Assembly (NCBI GenBank): GCA_964534995.1
Contig: CAZHSC010000047.1
Coordinates: forward strand, 1-27,493
Length of the DNA: 27,493 nt
DNA from: JAJTFW01 sp964534995
GTDB taxonomy: Bacteria; Bacteroidota; Bacteroidia; AKYH767-A; OLB10
Direction: 5' to 3'
The stretch's first letter is position 1. Every line of letters begins with the position of its first letter. The translations under genes and the position numbers were made by a program. The notes beneath the pieces were generated by a model. The model was given only the letters and a program-made list of their open reading frames with translations. It searched no databases and had not been told where the DNA came from. This document shows, piece by piece, positions 6,724-14,865 of the stretch.

Positions 6724-8640
6724 TTATTTTCCGGCCTTAACTTTTTCGGACATTTGGAAGTACTGGTTGGCCATACCGGCGTTGCCTTTATTTTGCCAGG
6801 TAATGCCCAGGAAATAGTAAGCTTGCGATAATTCAGGATCATAGTAAACAGCTTTCTCCAGGTAACGGATCGCCTCATCGTAATTACCGGCTACGCCATA
6901 ACAACTGCCGATATTCATGTAAGCATCTGCGTAATCCGGTTTCAACCGTATGGCTTCCATATACCTTTTAAGGGCTTCCTCATAATTGCGAATTTCAAAG
7001 TAAACAGAACCGGAATTATTATAAACCACAGGGTCATACCTATTGTATTTAAGGGCCTCGTTATAATAGCGAAGGGATTCCTGATAATTTTTCCGCCGGT
7101 AGAAAGCCACACCCAACTGGGTCCATGCATCGGCAAATGCCGGATACAAAACAACCGATCTTTTCAAATGTTCAATACCGGCATTTTCCGCACTGTCACG
7201 GGATGATGCGGGATAAGCAGACAAGGTTTCCGGTTTCACAAGGATAAGGCCCTGATAATAGTGCACACGCGCGCTGTTGGGGGCGGATATCAGTCCGGAA
7301 GCATACAGGGTATTATTATTTTTCCACACAGGGTTTCGCTGGATGCTTAAGCCTGCAAATACCAATAACAACAGTACAGTAATAGCCTGTACGGTTGGCG
7401 ACATCCTGGCCTTATCCGGAATATTTCCCGGAATGGCCACCAGCAGGCATGACAGTGCCAGACAATAGCCCAGCGATGGCGCATACATCAATCTCTCTCC
7501 ATAATGAGTACCTATAAGCATAAAAATATTTGATGAAACAGCGGCATTTATGAAGAAGATAAAAATGCCGGCGCTCAGGATTTCCCGATTTTTCAAACCC
7601 TTTACTGCAACAAATAATAACAATAAGAGTACAGCCGCCGACAGTAAAAAGCTGAAATCCGAAATCTTTGCCGGGGTAACCTGAGGATAAGATAAATCAA
7701 AACTCAAAGAAAGCGGTACCAGCAGTTTCCATAAATATAAACCCATCATGGCTACTGCGCCGCTGAACCTTGTAATCGGATCACGTGCAGAGGACAGCAT
7801 GTTGTCGGCTACGGAAGGCGTTGCGCTCCTGAACAAACCATCATTATACAATACCTGGTGACGTATGAGGAAGAAAAGTAAAAGCGGGACCAGCATGACC
7901 AAGAACCCTTTTATATTGTCTTTAGCGTGTTTACCATTCACAAACCAGTCCATAAGCGGGTACAAAACAATAAAAGTTACCGCGCTCTCCTTACTTAAAA
8001 AGGCGAGAAAATAGCATAAGGAGGCTGAAATCAGCAATCGCTTTTTACCGGTTCCCGAAAAATCAATATAAAGGTCGAGGCTCATTAAACAAAAGAGGAA
8101 AGCCAGTATTTCATCGAGGCTTTTAATATTTGCCACCACTTCGGTATGTATCGGATGAACCGCGAAAAGACAGGAAGTGAGCAGGGCAATCTGCGGCTTT
8201 GATGGGAACCATTTTACCAGTACCTTATAAATGCTGAAACAGGTGAAAGCATAGAGTGTAATATTCAAAGCATGACCCGGAAAGGGATTATCGGGCCATA
8301 GCTCCCAAAAAAAAGCAAATACCGCTTTGGTCAGGGGACGGTACAGGTCATCTGTTAACAGAATATACCCGTAGCGATAACTGGTTTTAAAAATTTCGCC
8401 AAGTGCAGCCCATCCCTTTCTGGTGCTTGTATTTTCCAGGATGGCCGCGTAATCGTCGAGGGCAAAACCATGATTCAGTGTATTGGCATAGGCTAAGACT
8501 GCCAACACTACCGGCAGTAAGGGCCACCATGCCGGCACCTGGGATAGTGCCAGTGTTGATTTCGACTGTGCTGCCTGCGCCTGGGAAGCAGCGAACTTTT
8601 CTTTCTTATTGGGTTTCTGCCTGGACATAAACGATCGCAT
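6724..8640 (-). CDS. Polytopic TMTC-like protein: GT-C type membrane region plus C-terminal TPRs
   Basis: This 638-residue protein has a charged, Ala/Gln-rich cytosolic start and about ten hydrophobic segments (roughly 38-450). From about 450 a soluble tail carries four to five TPRs, with Ala-Asp-Ala-Trp / Ala-Asp-Ala-Tyr and Asn-Tyr-x-Glu-Ala patterns. Family features match eukaryotic TMTC O-mannosyltransferases and their bacterial relatives. An Asp-Asp pair (62-63) stands after the first membrane helix, Tyr-Arg-Pro-Leu at 100-103, His-Pro-Ile-His-Thr-Glu at 162-167 and Asn-Ile-Lys-Ser-Leu-Asp-Glu at 171-177. A role as a lipid-sugar-dependent protein glycosyltransferase is likely by homology, but donor and acceptor are unknown. 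The start at 8640 lies two bases after the upstream stop (tight coupling); an ATG at 8628 is an alternative. Confidence 0.8.
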   Translation of the reverse strand: MRSFMSRQKPNKKEKFAASQAQAAQSKSTLALSQVPAWWPLLPVVLAVLAYANTLNHGFALDDYAAILENTSTRKGWAALGEIFKTSYRYGYILLTDDLYRPLTKAVFAFFWELWPDNPFPGHALNITLYAFTCFSIYKVLVKWFPSKPQIALLTSCLFAVHPIHTEVVANIKSLDEILAFLFCLMSLDLYIDFSGTGKKRLLISASLCYFLAFLSKESAVTFIVLYPLMDWFVNGKHAKDNIKGFLVMLVPLLLFFLIRHQVLYNDGLFRSATPSVADNMLSSARDPITRFSGAVAMMGLYLWKLLVPLSLSFDLSYPQVTPAKISDFSFLLSAAVLLLLLFVAVKGLKNREILSAGIFIFFINAAVSSNIFMLIGTHYGERLMYAPSLGYCLALSCLLVAIPGNIPDKARMSPTVQAITVLLLLVFAGLSIQRNPVWKNNNTLYASGLISAPNSARVHYYQGLILVKPETLSAYPASSRDSAENAGIEHLKRSVVLYPAFADAWTQLGVAFYRRKNYQESLRYYNEALKYNRYDPVVYNNSGSVYFEIRNYEEALKRYMEAIRLKPDYADAYMNIGSCYGVAGNYDEAIRYLEKAVYYDPELSQAYYFLGITWQNKGNAGMANQYFQMSEKVKAGK

Positions 8641-8642
8641 AA

Positions 8643-9206
8643 TCAGTCAGGCGCATTGCCTGAAGAATCCTTTGCAGCATTTTTTTCTTCAAACATTTCA
8701 ATCAACTCTTCCGGATTGAGACTCAGTTGCTGAATCATCAGCCGGGTATCATCGGCAAGTTCATGGTCGGGATAAAGCATTAAAAACTTCTCATAATATT
8801 CCCTTGCTTTTTCACGGTTATGCAGGTGATTCTCGGCTACGAAACCCTGCAGAAACAGGGCGCTGGCCACTTTGTTGTAATTAGGATATCGTTGTACTCG
8901 TCCAAAAGTTTCAAGCGCCTTTTCAAATGCACCGGTAGCCACATACAATTCACCTGCTTTAAAAAGATAAGATGCCGATAAAGTATCATCCTGATAGGCA
9001 TCCGTATACTGCAGGTAAAGCTTGATCATATTTTCAGTCTTCTTCTGATCAGGAACCGGCAGGGAATCGACATACAATCCTGCCTCTTCCCTTTCAATTT
9101 CTCTTTGCAACTTTTCCTGGGGACGGGAACAGGAATTGAAGAACAGGGCAAACAGGGCAAATGAAACAATAAAACTGCATCTGCGGATAATCATGGTGTA
9201 CATCAT
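8643..9206 (-). CDS. Lipoprotein with TPR-like repeats
   Basis: The 187-residue protein begins with a basic, hydrophobic signal ending Phe-Asn-Ser-Cys. C26 fits a signal-peptidase II site, although the -3 residue is Phe rather than Leu, so it should be a membrane-anchored lipoprotein. The body has helix-turn-helix repeats (Tyr-Leu-Phe-Lys-Ala-Gly-Glu-Leu-Tyr; Ala-Arg-Glu-Tyr-Tyr-Glu-Lys-Phe-Leu) like the TPR units of outer-membrane assembly lipoproteins such as BamD, but it is much shorter than BamD and is not claimed as one. Three in-frame ATGs (9206, 9203, 9194) could start it. It sits 8 bases after the dehydrogenase stop and 2 bases before the TMTC-like gene, so a partnership with that membrane protein is suggested by context only. 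Confidence 0.75.
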   Translation of the reverse strand: MMYTMIIRRCSFIVSFALFALFFNSCSRPQEKLQREIEREEAGLYVDSLPVPDQKKTENMIKLYLQYTDAYQDDTLSASYLFKAGELYVATGAFEKALETFGRVQRYPNYNKVASALFLQGFVAENHLHNREKAREYYEKFLMLYPDHELADDTRLMIQQLSLNPEELIEMFEEKNAAKDSSGNAPD

Positions 9207-9214
9207 TTCATTAA

Positions 9215-10021
9215 TTATTTGAAGGGAGAACCCGGTTCTTTAGACATGTGCTTATAAACCAATTTATCGGACCAGGATGGAAAAAAATTATTAAGCCATA
9301 CCGTAAGCCTGCCTTGTAAAGTCAGCACCAGGTCTCGTTTGCGATGTTCAACCGCCTTCAGAATATACCGGGCTACTTCTTCTGCGCTCATCATACTTTT
9401 TTCATCGCGGGGACTCTCGCCCTGAACCGAACCATCGGCTGACAATGCTGTATTTCTGATTTCAGAGGCAGTAAATCCCGGACAAGCCACCAGCACATGC
9501 AAACCCTTTTTAAGGTTCTCTGTCCTCAGCGTTTCCAGAAAACCTTCCATCGCGAACTTTGAAGCAGAGTATCCGGTGCGTCCCGGCAATCCCTTTTTGC
9601 CTGCAATGGAAGATACCCCCACTACACTCCCCCGGCTTTTTAACAGGTAAGGTAAAGCAAATTTTGTACAATACACGGTGCCCCAGAAATTGGTATTCAT
9701 CAAGGTACGTAATACTTCGAGATCGGTATCGGCAAAAAGGGCACGCATGGAAATACCGGCGTTGTTTAGCAGCACATCTATTGCGCCAAATTCATTCACG
9801 GCCTGTTGAATCAGGTTACGGCAATCGTCTTCTACACTCACGTCACAGCGAACTGCTAAAGCCTGTTTTCCTTCCTGGCGGAATTCATTGGCAAGTGCTT
9901 CAATTTTCGGATAATTCCTGCCCGCCAACACCACACGATATCCGACCCCCGCAAAAGCTCTGGCACAGGCTTTTCCTATTCCTGATCCCGCACCGGTTAC
10001 AACAACTGTCCTTTTAGTCAC
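9215..10021 (-). CDS. Short-chain dehydrogenase/reductase (SDR family)
   Basis: A classical SDR of 268 residues: Thr-Gly-Ala-Gly-Ser-Gly-Ile-Gly at 9-16 binds the dinucleotide, Asp60 follows the third strand, Asn-Asn-Ala-Gly is at 86-89, and the catalytic Ser138, Tyr151 and Lys155 (Tyr-Ser-Ala-Ser-Lys) are all present. An Arg at position 35 after the second strand suggests NADP(H). The substrate cannot be told from sequence; the C-terminal extension with a Trp-x-Asn-x-Phe-Phe-Pro segment recalls 11-beta-HSD/DHRS7-like members. The start is GTG at 10021. No ATG exists between it and an in-frame TGA at 10054-10052, and the cofactor strand begins right after it. It is first of three tightly packed minus-strand genes ending at 6724. 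Confidence 0.88.
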   Translation of the reverse strand: MTKRTVVVTGAGSGIGKACARAFAGVGYRVVLAGRNYPKIEALANEFRQEGKQALAVRCDVSVEDDCRNLIQQAVNEFGAIDVLLNNAGISMRALFADTDLEVLRTLMNTNFWGTVYCTKFALPYLLKSRGSVVGVSSIAGKKGLPGRTGYSASKFAMEGFLETLRTENLKKGLHVLVACPGFTASEIRNTALSADGSVQGESPRDEKSMMSAEEVARYILKAVEHRKRDLVLTLQGRLTVWLNNFFPSWSDKLVYKHMSKEPGSPFK

Positions 10022-10026
10022 TCCTG

Positions 10027-10034
10027 CAAAACTA
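10027..10034 (-). promoter_or_regulatory. Candidate -7 box facing the dehydrogenase operon
   Basis: On the minus strand the site reads TAGTTTTG, a TAnnTTTG match. It ends only five bases before the GTG at 10021, so transcription from it would give an almost leaderless message. There is no TTG at the -33 distance, so it may be chance. Confidence 0.25.
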
Positions 10035-10083
10035 TTGAAAGCGGCGAAATATCAGAAATGACCCGAAATATCCCGGCAGCTAT

Positions 10084-10091
10084 TAGTTTTG
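10084..10091 (+). promoter_or_regulatory. Candidate -7 box for the YghO-like gene; bears on its start codon
   Basis: TAGTTTTG fits TAnnTTTG and ends 14 bases before the ATG at 10106. If it is real, transcription would begin downstream of the ATG at 10058 and make 10106 the true start. No -33 TTG was found. Confidence 0.35.
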
Positions 10092-10105
10092 CTAAAATTT
10101 CAGGA

Positions 10106-11272
10106 ATGCATCTTATCGAAGTAAATTCATCCTTACTAGTCAGGCAGTTTCATGCATTGCCCCAAAAAATATATGCCGGTGATACCAACTGGGTTCCCTA
10201 CCTAAGACAAGACATTGAGCGCTTATTTGATAAAAATAAAAACAAACTATTTAAAGAGGGCGCGGAAGCAATACGGTGGCTACTTTTTGATAAGAATCAA
10301 AATGCGATCGGGCGCATCGCTGTTTTTATAAATCCTAAAACTGTAGGTACCAGTAATTTAAAGGCTGGCGGCATTGGTTTCTTTGAATGTATAGACAACC
10401 AGGAGGCCGCAAATTTTCTGTTTGATGCTGCCAGGAATTGGCTCCTTGATAGGAAAATGGAAGCCATGGATGGCCCAATTAATTTCGGCGACAGGAATCA
10501 GTTTTGGGGATGCCAGGTGAGCAATTGGAGCGAGCCCCCCATCTATCCCATGAATTACAATCCACCGTACTACCAGCATTTATTTGAAAATTACGGATTT
10601 GAAATTTATTTCCGCCAATTTATGTATTGGCGTAGCTTGCTGATAAGCGCACAACCTGTTTTCCATCGTAAATACAATTTATTGAAAGATGAGCCTGGAT
10701 TCGATGTAAAAAACATCCGGGGCATGAAGCTATCTGACGTTGCTGAAAATTTCAGAGAGGTATACAATGCAGCCTGGGGCGGACATTCTCATTTTAAAGA
10801 AATGAGCAGTAGTGCAGCACAAAAGATATTCAAAGCGATGAAAGCGGCCATTGATCCCGATATTGTGATTTTTGCCTATTACAAAGGACGCCCCATCGGA
10901 TTTTATATCAGTCTGCCGGAGTTAAACCAGATATTTAAGCATGTCAACGGCAACCTGAATTTACTGGGAAAGCTCAAGTTTCTTTACCACAAATACCGGA
11001 AAACGGCTACACGCATGACCGGTATTATATTTGGGGTTGCCAGAGAATGGCATGGCCGTGGTGTGGAAGCTGCCATGATAGTTTATGGCGAAAAGACAAT
11101 TATTCCCAAAGGACATTACAAGGACACGGTACTCACATGGATCGGTGACTTCAACCCCAAAATGATCAAGGTGGCACAAAACCTTGATACCACCGAATGG
11201 CGACAGTTAAATACCTATCGCTTCCAGTTTGACAGAAGCAGGCCCTTTGAGCGCGCGCCGATTGTGGACTAA
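10106..11272 (+). CDS. YghO-like protein of the GNAT acyltransferase superfamily
   Basis: The 388-residue cytosolic protein belongs, as I recognise it, to the large YghO-like group with two GNAT-type halves. The start Met-His-Leu-Ile-Glu-Val and the later Phe-His-Ala-Leu-Pro-Gln-Lys-Ile-Tyr...Asn-Trp-Val-Pro segment are typical. So are Pro-Ile-Asn-Phe-Gly-Asp-Arg-Asn near the middle of the first half, Tyr-Asn-Pro-Pro-Tyr-Tyr, and Gly-Val-Ala-Arg-Glu-Trp-His-Gly-Arg-Gly-Val-Glu-Ala near the acyl-CoA-binding position of the second half. No substrate is established. An ATG at 10058 would add 16 residues (a Thr-Arg-Asn-Ile-Pro stretch), but homologues begin at the Met-His-Leu-Ile-Glu level and a -7 box lies between the two ATGs. 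It diverges from the dehydrogenase operon and precedes tRNA-Lys. Confidence 0.8.
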   Translation: MHLIEVNSSLLVRQFHALPQKIYAGDTNWVPYLRQDIERLFDKNKNKLFKEGAEAIRWLLFDKNQNAIGRIAVFINPKTVGTSNLKAGGIGFFECIDNQEAANFLFDAARNWLLDRKMEAMDGPINFGDRNQFWGCQVSNWSEPPIYPMNYNPPYYQHLFENYGFEIYFRQFMYWRSLLISAQPVFHRKYNLLKDEPGFDVKNIRGMKLSDVAENFREVYNAAWGGHSHFKEMSSSAAQKIFKAMKAAIDPDIVIFAYYKGRPIGFYISLPELNQIFKHVNGNLNLLGKLKFLYHKYRKTATRMTGIIFGVAREWHGRGVEAAMIVYGEKTIIPKGHYKDTVLTWIGDFNPKMIKVAQNLDTTEWRQLNTYRFQFDRSRPFERAPIVD

Positions 11273-11336
11273 GTATTCAAGTAATTGAATTTCATTTATA
11301 TACAATGTGCAGAAAAAATACTTCCTCATTCCTTGG

Positions 11337-11364
11337 TTGAATGCCAAAGGAAAAACTATTTTTG
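11337..11364 (+). promoter_or_regulatory. Promoter of tRNA-Lys
   Basis: TTG (11337-11339), a 17-base spacer and TATTTTTG (11357-11364) match the Bacteroidota primary-sigma pattern. A second TTG at 11333-11335 would give a 21-base spacer. The expected transcription start near 11370 leaves a short 5' leader before the tRNA at 11406. The remainder of 11273-11405 shows no gene. Confidence 0.65.
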
Positions 11365-11405
11365 CAGCCGCTTTTCTCCTTAATAAAAGGACAAAGCGGG
11401 AATAA

Positions 11406-11478
11406 GATTCCGTAGCTCAGTTGGTAGAGCAATACACTTTTAATGTATGGGTCCTGGGTTCGAGTCCCAGCGGGATCA
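11406..11478 (+). tRNA. tRNA-Lys (anticodon UUU)
   Basis: A full cloverleaf can be drawn by hand. The acceptor is GATTCCG (11406-11412) with CGGGATC (11471-11477), one G-U pair. The D stem is GCTC/GAGC (11415-11418, 11427-11430) and the anticodon stem ATACA/TGTAT (11432-11436, 11444-11448) around loop CTTTTAA, with TTT at 11439-11441. The T stem is CTGGG/CCCAG with loop TTCGAGT, and the discriminator is A at 11478. The genome encodes CC then G after it, so the CCA end is completed by the nucleotidyltransferase. Confidence 0.97.
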
Positions 11479-11491
11479 CCGGAGTATAAAA

Positions 11492-11517
11492 AGAAGCCCT
11501 GAGAAATCGGGGCTTCT
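11492..11517. terminator. Terminator hairpin after tRNA-Lys, possibly bidirectional
   Basis: AGAAGCCC (11492-11499) and GGGCTTCT (11510-11517) form eight pairs, with one further T-G pair and an eight-base loop. It begins 13 bases after the tRNA. On the plus strand only CTCTCG follows. On the minus strand the stem is followed by a clear T-run (TTTTTATA), so it is the better terminator for minus transcripts coming from the surface-gene block. Confidence 0.7.
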
Positions 11518-11726
11518 CTCGTAAAGTACAGTTCTCTAAGTATATTGATGGGTGGATTTCCGGCTGCTTATGATCGTTTACAACACCTTAACGACACACC
11601 GTTCGATGAAATCCACACACAATTCGTTATTGACAGGATATCCATTAATAACCTCGTGCCTTAGGGCACCATCCGCTTCAAGTAGACTAAGGAACAGTCA
11701 GCAACCCTCTCAGGGAGAACCGGAAA

Positions 11727-13370
11727 TTAATCCTTCACAACCCTTACAATACTGTTTATTACTGATGAAGTAATACGTAAAAAGTAAACTCCTGCGGGCA
11801 ACTTTTCCATACAGCATAAACTGATGTCGTTGATTCCGGCTGCCAATTGAACTGATTCCTCATGCATTTGCTTTCCCGTTAAATCAATCAGTTGCAAGGT
11901 TGCAGTTTCAGCTACCCGTGCCTCAAACTGAACGTTAAAGTTGTTATTAAACGGATTGGGATATACTAAAACTTTTGTTGAGTTTAATATTGCCTGATTG
12001 TTAGATTCATACATGTTACGCAATGGGCTCGTAACTGAAGCCAAAGTATAAAAAGTTTCACCACCTGGCACTGAATAATCTAATTGCGCCAGACCGGAAA
12101 TAGCAGTTACTGTATTAGTAGATGTATTCACGGTTGAAGGAATTAAGTGCCAAACATTGGATGGTTCATCACTGCTCCTTCTGAAAATGGCCAGGTTCCC
12201 TTCATTAACACCTTGCAATTCGGTATCGTCATATTTCAATTTGATTCGGGCGTTTAAATTAACGCCTGAATTCAGGTTGGCCACTGCAAATACCCTATTA
12301 ATGGATGAACCACCATTAACGCCGGTTACAACAGTAGGAATCCTCCTAATGTCAAAACCATATAATGTTTTATTACATGTAACAATGAAGCCCAATCCGC
12401 CAACATTCATATTTGAACAGGCAGTTAAAACCAATGTATCTTTACTAATATAGCTTCCTGAACTGCTGACTGAGGAAGTAAATACACTTCCGGTTGTTTC
12501 AATAATTCTTCCCGAATTGACATTAAATAATACATCCGGACCAATAAGTAAATTCGATTCGTTTAAATCAAAATTTCCCTTCGTAAGTGTTGCCGTTCCA
12601 AACAAATTCATTTTACCATAACTTTGATGGGTGGTGGGTAGGGCGTTAATATTATTTAAACTAACTCCGGCCGGATTATCCAATATAAAATTATTTATAC
12701 TGTCGGCAACCAGGTAATAAGGATCGTGGCTGGAATTCCCTAACAATGAAACCGTGCCTTGTGCAATTGTTGATACAATTAAATCACAATCCAAATAGCC
12801 GGTGTGAGAAGTTCTACTTCCAATTTTTAAATCCTGGCCTAAGAGGTTTAAATAACCAAAAACAATAACAGTGTCAGCTGTCAGTGCACTTAATAACACT
12901 ATGGTATCATTCACAAGAGGAGCACAATAAAAGTATCGCAGCTTCTCAATATATATCCATTGCAGATCGTCGTCATTTGAAAACGATGGCAAGTTCCCAA
13001 TCATTAGTCGACCGGAAAGCGGTTTAGAGTTTAATATTTTCTTCGATGTACTAAATCCGTCTTTATACAGAATCTTGCCCAAAATCGTCCAGGAATTTCC
13101 GGCCAGATCCAAATTTTCATAGATGAACAGGTTATAACAATAAATGCTAAGACCAGTATTTATGAATTTAACCTGTGGATTTCTGATTTTCACATTGCAT
13201 AAAAACCCTGAGGATTCAGGGTCATAATCTGTTGTAAGATTATAAAGCCTTACAGTTTGTAATGTGGAACCAAAAAAATGGACCGCCGGGATGTTCTCTT
13301 TATTTGTTAAAGGTAGTAAATTCATTTCCATACCCATCCTACCCTGGTTTATTGTAAGGTCTTTCTCCAA
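11727..13370 (-). pseudogene. Fragment 4: beta-rich region and T9SS type-A sorting domain
   Basis: The 547-codon frame is opened by a TTG (13370) that is internal to the original protein (Gln-Asn-Ile-Phe-Leu-Glu-Lys-Asp), so it is unlikely to be a true start. Most of it is beta-rich and unassigned. The last ~80 residues are a type-A T9SS C-terminal domain: Val-Leu-Val-Tyr-Pro-Asn-Pro-Phe-Asn, then Leu-Ile-Asp-Leu-Thr-Gly-Lys, Leu-Pro-Ala-Gly-Val-Tyr-Phe-Leu-Arg-Ile and a terminal Val-Arg-Val-Val-Lys-Asp. Without a signal peptide this domain cannot be used. It is the only recognisable sorting domain in the window. Confidence 0.7.
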
Positions 13371-13426
13371 AAATATATTTTGACCTTCTTTTAATTTGAT
13401 AAATGGAACATTGTCTGCGAATCCGC

Positions 13427-14332
13427 CTACTGAACCGTAATAACCAGGTTACCCTTTACCCGTGATAAGGAATTAAACTCATAAGTGTTTTCATACAAAT
13501 CATTATTTGATGCTATCAGTGTAAGGTTATTAAAATTTATATCATCAGGAAATACGCTGCCGTGGTAAAGCACCATAGTTCCACCATCCAAATTTAACAT
13601 ATCGGCGTCGGCAGCAGTAATTTTACCAAATACATTAAATGTTCCTCCGGTCATATTAATTGAAGCATCGCTTTCAATTTTAAGGTTTTTGCAATTGGCT
13701 GTAACTGTTGAACATATTTTGGGATAATGTGTTCTGCCATTTGGTATGATCACTGAATTTGTACTGAGCGGGACCTGTTTTGGAAACCAGTTATTAACGC
13801 TATTCCATTTAGTTGACACATTTCCTGTCCAGACAATTGCAGGTCCATCATCGATAGCATATAAATACGATTTAACACCAGAAAAAGAAAATTTTAGTGT
13901 TGTAAAAAACAGTGATGTATTGCATTCCTGTAACTGTTCAATATTTTCCTGCGGGTTTGAAAATACAATTGCAGTATTTAAGGGATTGCCATTGGTGGAG
14001 TACAATTCATAAAAATCTTGTATTGATGATGTTTTAGCCACAATATACAGTAAATCGTTAAAAACAGTTAATTTACTTATTTGGGCCCAATCACCCGGAG
14101 TGCTATTTAAATCATAATAAAAATTTGTATTGGCAGCGGTACCATCGGTGGTCCATATTTCGTTACCCGGAGAAGGAAGTTGATTGTTGACAAGGAAATA
14201 AAGTTTGCCTTTATATTCGGTAAAATTCGGGTAGTAATAAGTTTCTACGACACTTACTTTTACGGTCCCTGCAGCAGTTCCATCGGTCATCCAGGGCTGT
14301 AAGATTCCATTTTCGGAAGCGGCAAAGAACAC
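13427..14332 (-). pseudogene. Fragment 3: last ELW repeats and a Trp-rich module
   Basis: This is the same reading frame as fragment 2, re-opened after the stop; the apparent start at 14332 is a GTG inside Lys-Asp-Lys-Val-Phe-Phe. It contains three more repeats (Gln-Pro-Trp-Met-Thr-Asp-Gly-Thr, Glu-Ile-Trp-Thr-Thr-Asp-Gly-Thr and a degenerate Glu-Leu-Tyr-Ser-Thr-Asn-Gly). Next is a Trp-Thr-Gly-Asn-Val-Ser-x-x-Trp...Asn-Trp-x-Pro...Val-Pro-x-x-x-x-x-Val-Ile-Ile-Pro module that is widespread in Bacteroidota secreted proteins. The frame is lost after Val-Ile-Thr at the second deletion. Confidence 0.65.
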
Positions 14333-14341
14333 TTTGTCCTT

Positions 14342-14857
14342 TTATGATTTAAATCCCCTTGGAAAACTTCCAACAGGGCCGGGTTCAATATCCTTTAGCA
14401 TAGTCGTCCCGGCAGTCGTTCCATCGCTTACCCACAGTTCAAAGCCGGTCAAATTACTGCCATCATTGCACTGGAAATAGAGCTTATTTTTAAAGGATGC
14501 CAAGTTCTGGATAGGGCTAGCGGGGTTACCAAATTGCTTTATTATTGTTATAGACAAACTTGTGACATCGGTTATGTATAGCTCATAATTGCCATTGTTT
14601 TCATAGCCATCAAAAAATAATTTACCGTCTAATTCAATCATTGAATAACCGACATTATCTTTGACTTTAATCGTACCATTTGAAGTACCATCAGTAACCC
14701 ATAAGCTTGCAGTTGAAATTGAGCTGGGCTGCTGAGCAAAAAAGAAGACTTTGTCGCCGACTTTTGTAAACATCGTCGGATTGGCAGAAAAAGTAATGCT
14801 AATTTCCTTTAAAAGTTGGGTACCCGCACCGGTACCATCACTTGCAAACAGATCCAT
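14342..14857 (-). pseudogene. Fragment 2: ELW-x-TDGT repeats
   Basis: Open for 171 codons from the first ATG, although homologous reading continues back to the frameshift near 14878. It holds four repeats built on Asp-Leu-Phe-Ala-Ser-Asp-Gly-Thr, Ser-Leu-Trp-Val-Thr-Asp-Gly-Thr, Glu-Leu-Tyr-Ile-Thr-Asp-Val-Thr and Glu-Leu-Trp-Val-Ser-Asp-Gly-Thr, spaced by Lys-Leu-Phe-Phe/Lys-Leu-Tyr-Phe strands that suggest a beta-propeller-like or beta-sandwich array. It ends at TAA 14344-14342 in the middle of a repeat, not at a domain border. There is no signal peptide, so the fragment would not be exported by itself. Confidence 0.65.
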
Positions 14858-14865
14858 ATTACCGG

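Noticed and set aside
8403..8630. Plus-strand frame antisense to the TMTC-like gene
   Set aside because: Shadow of the coding strand; Pro/Arg/Trp-rich with no start context.
11552..11773. Plus-strand 73-codon frame after tRNA-Lys
   Set aside because: It overlaps the end of the surface pseudogene, is rich in Ser/Leu/Thr without pattern, and the opposite strand reads more like protein.
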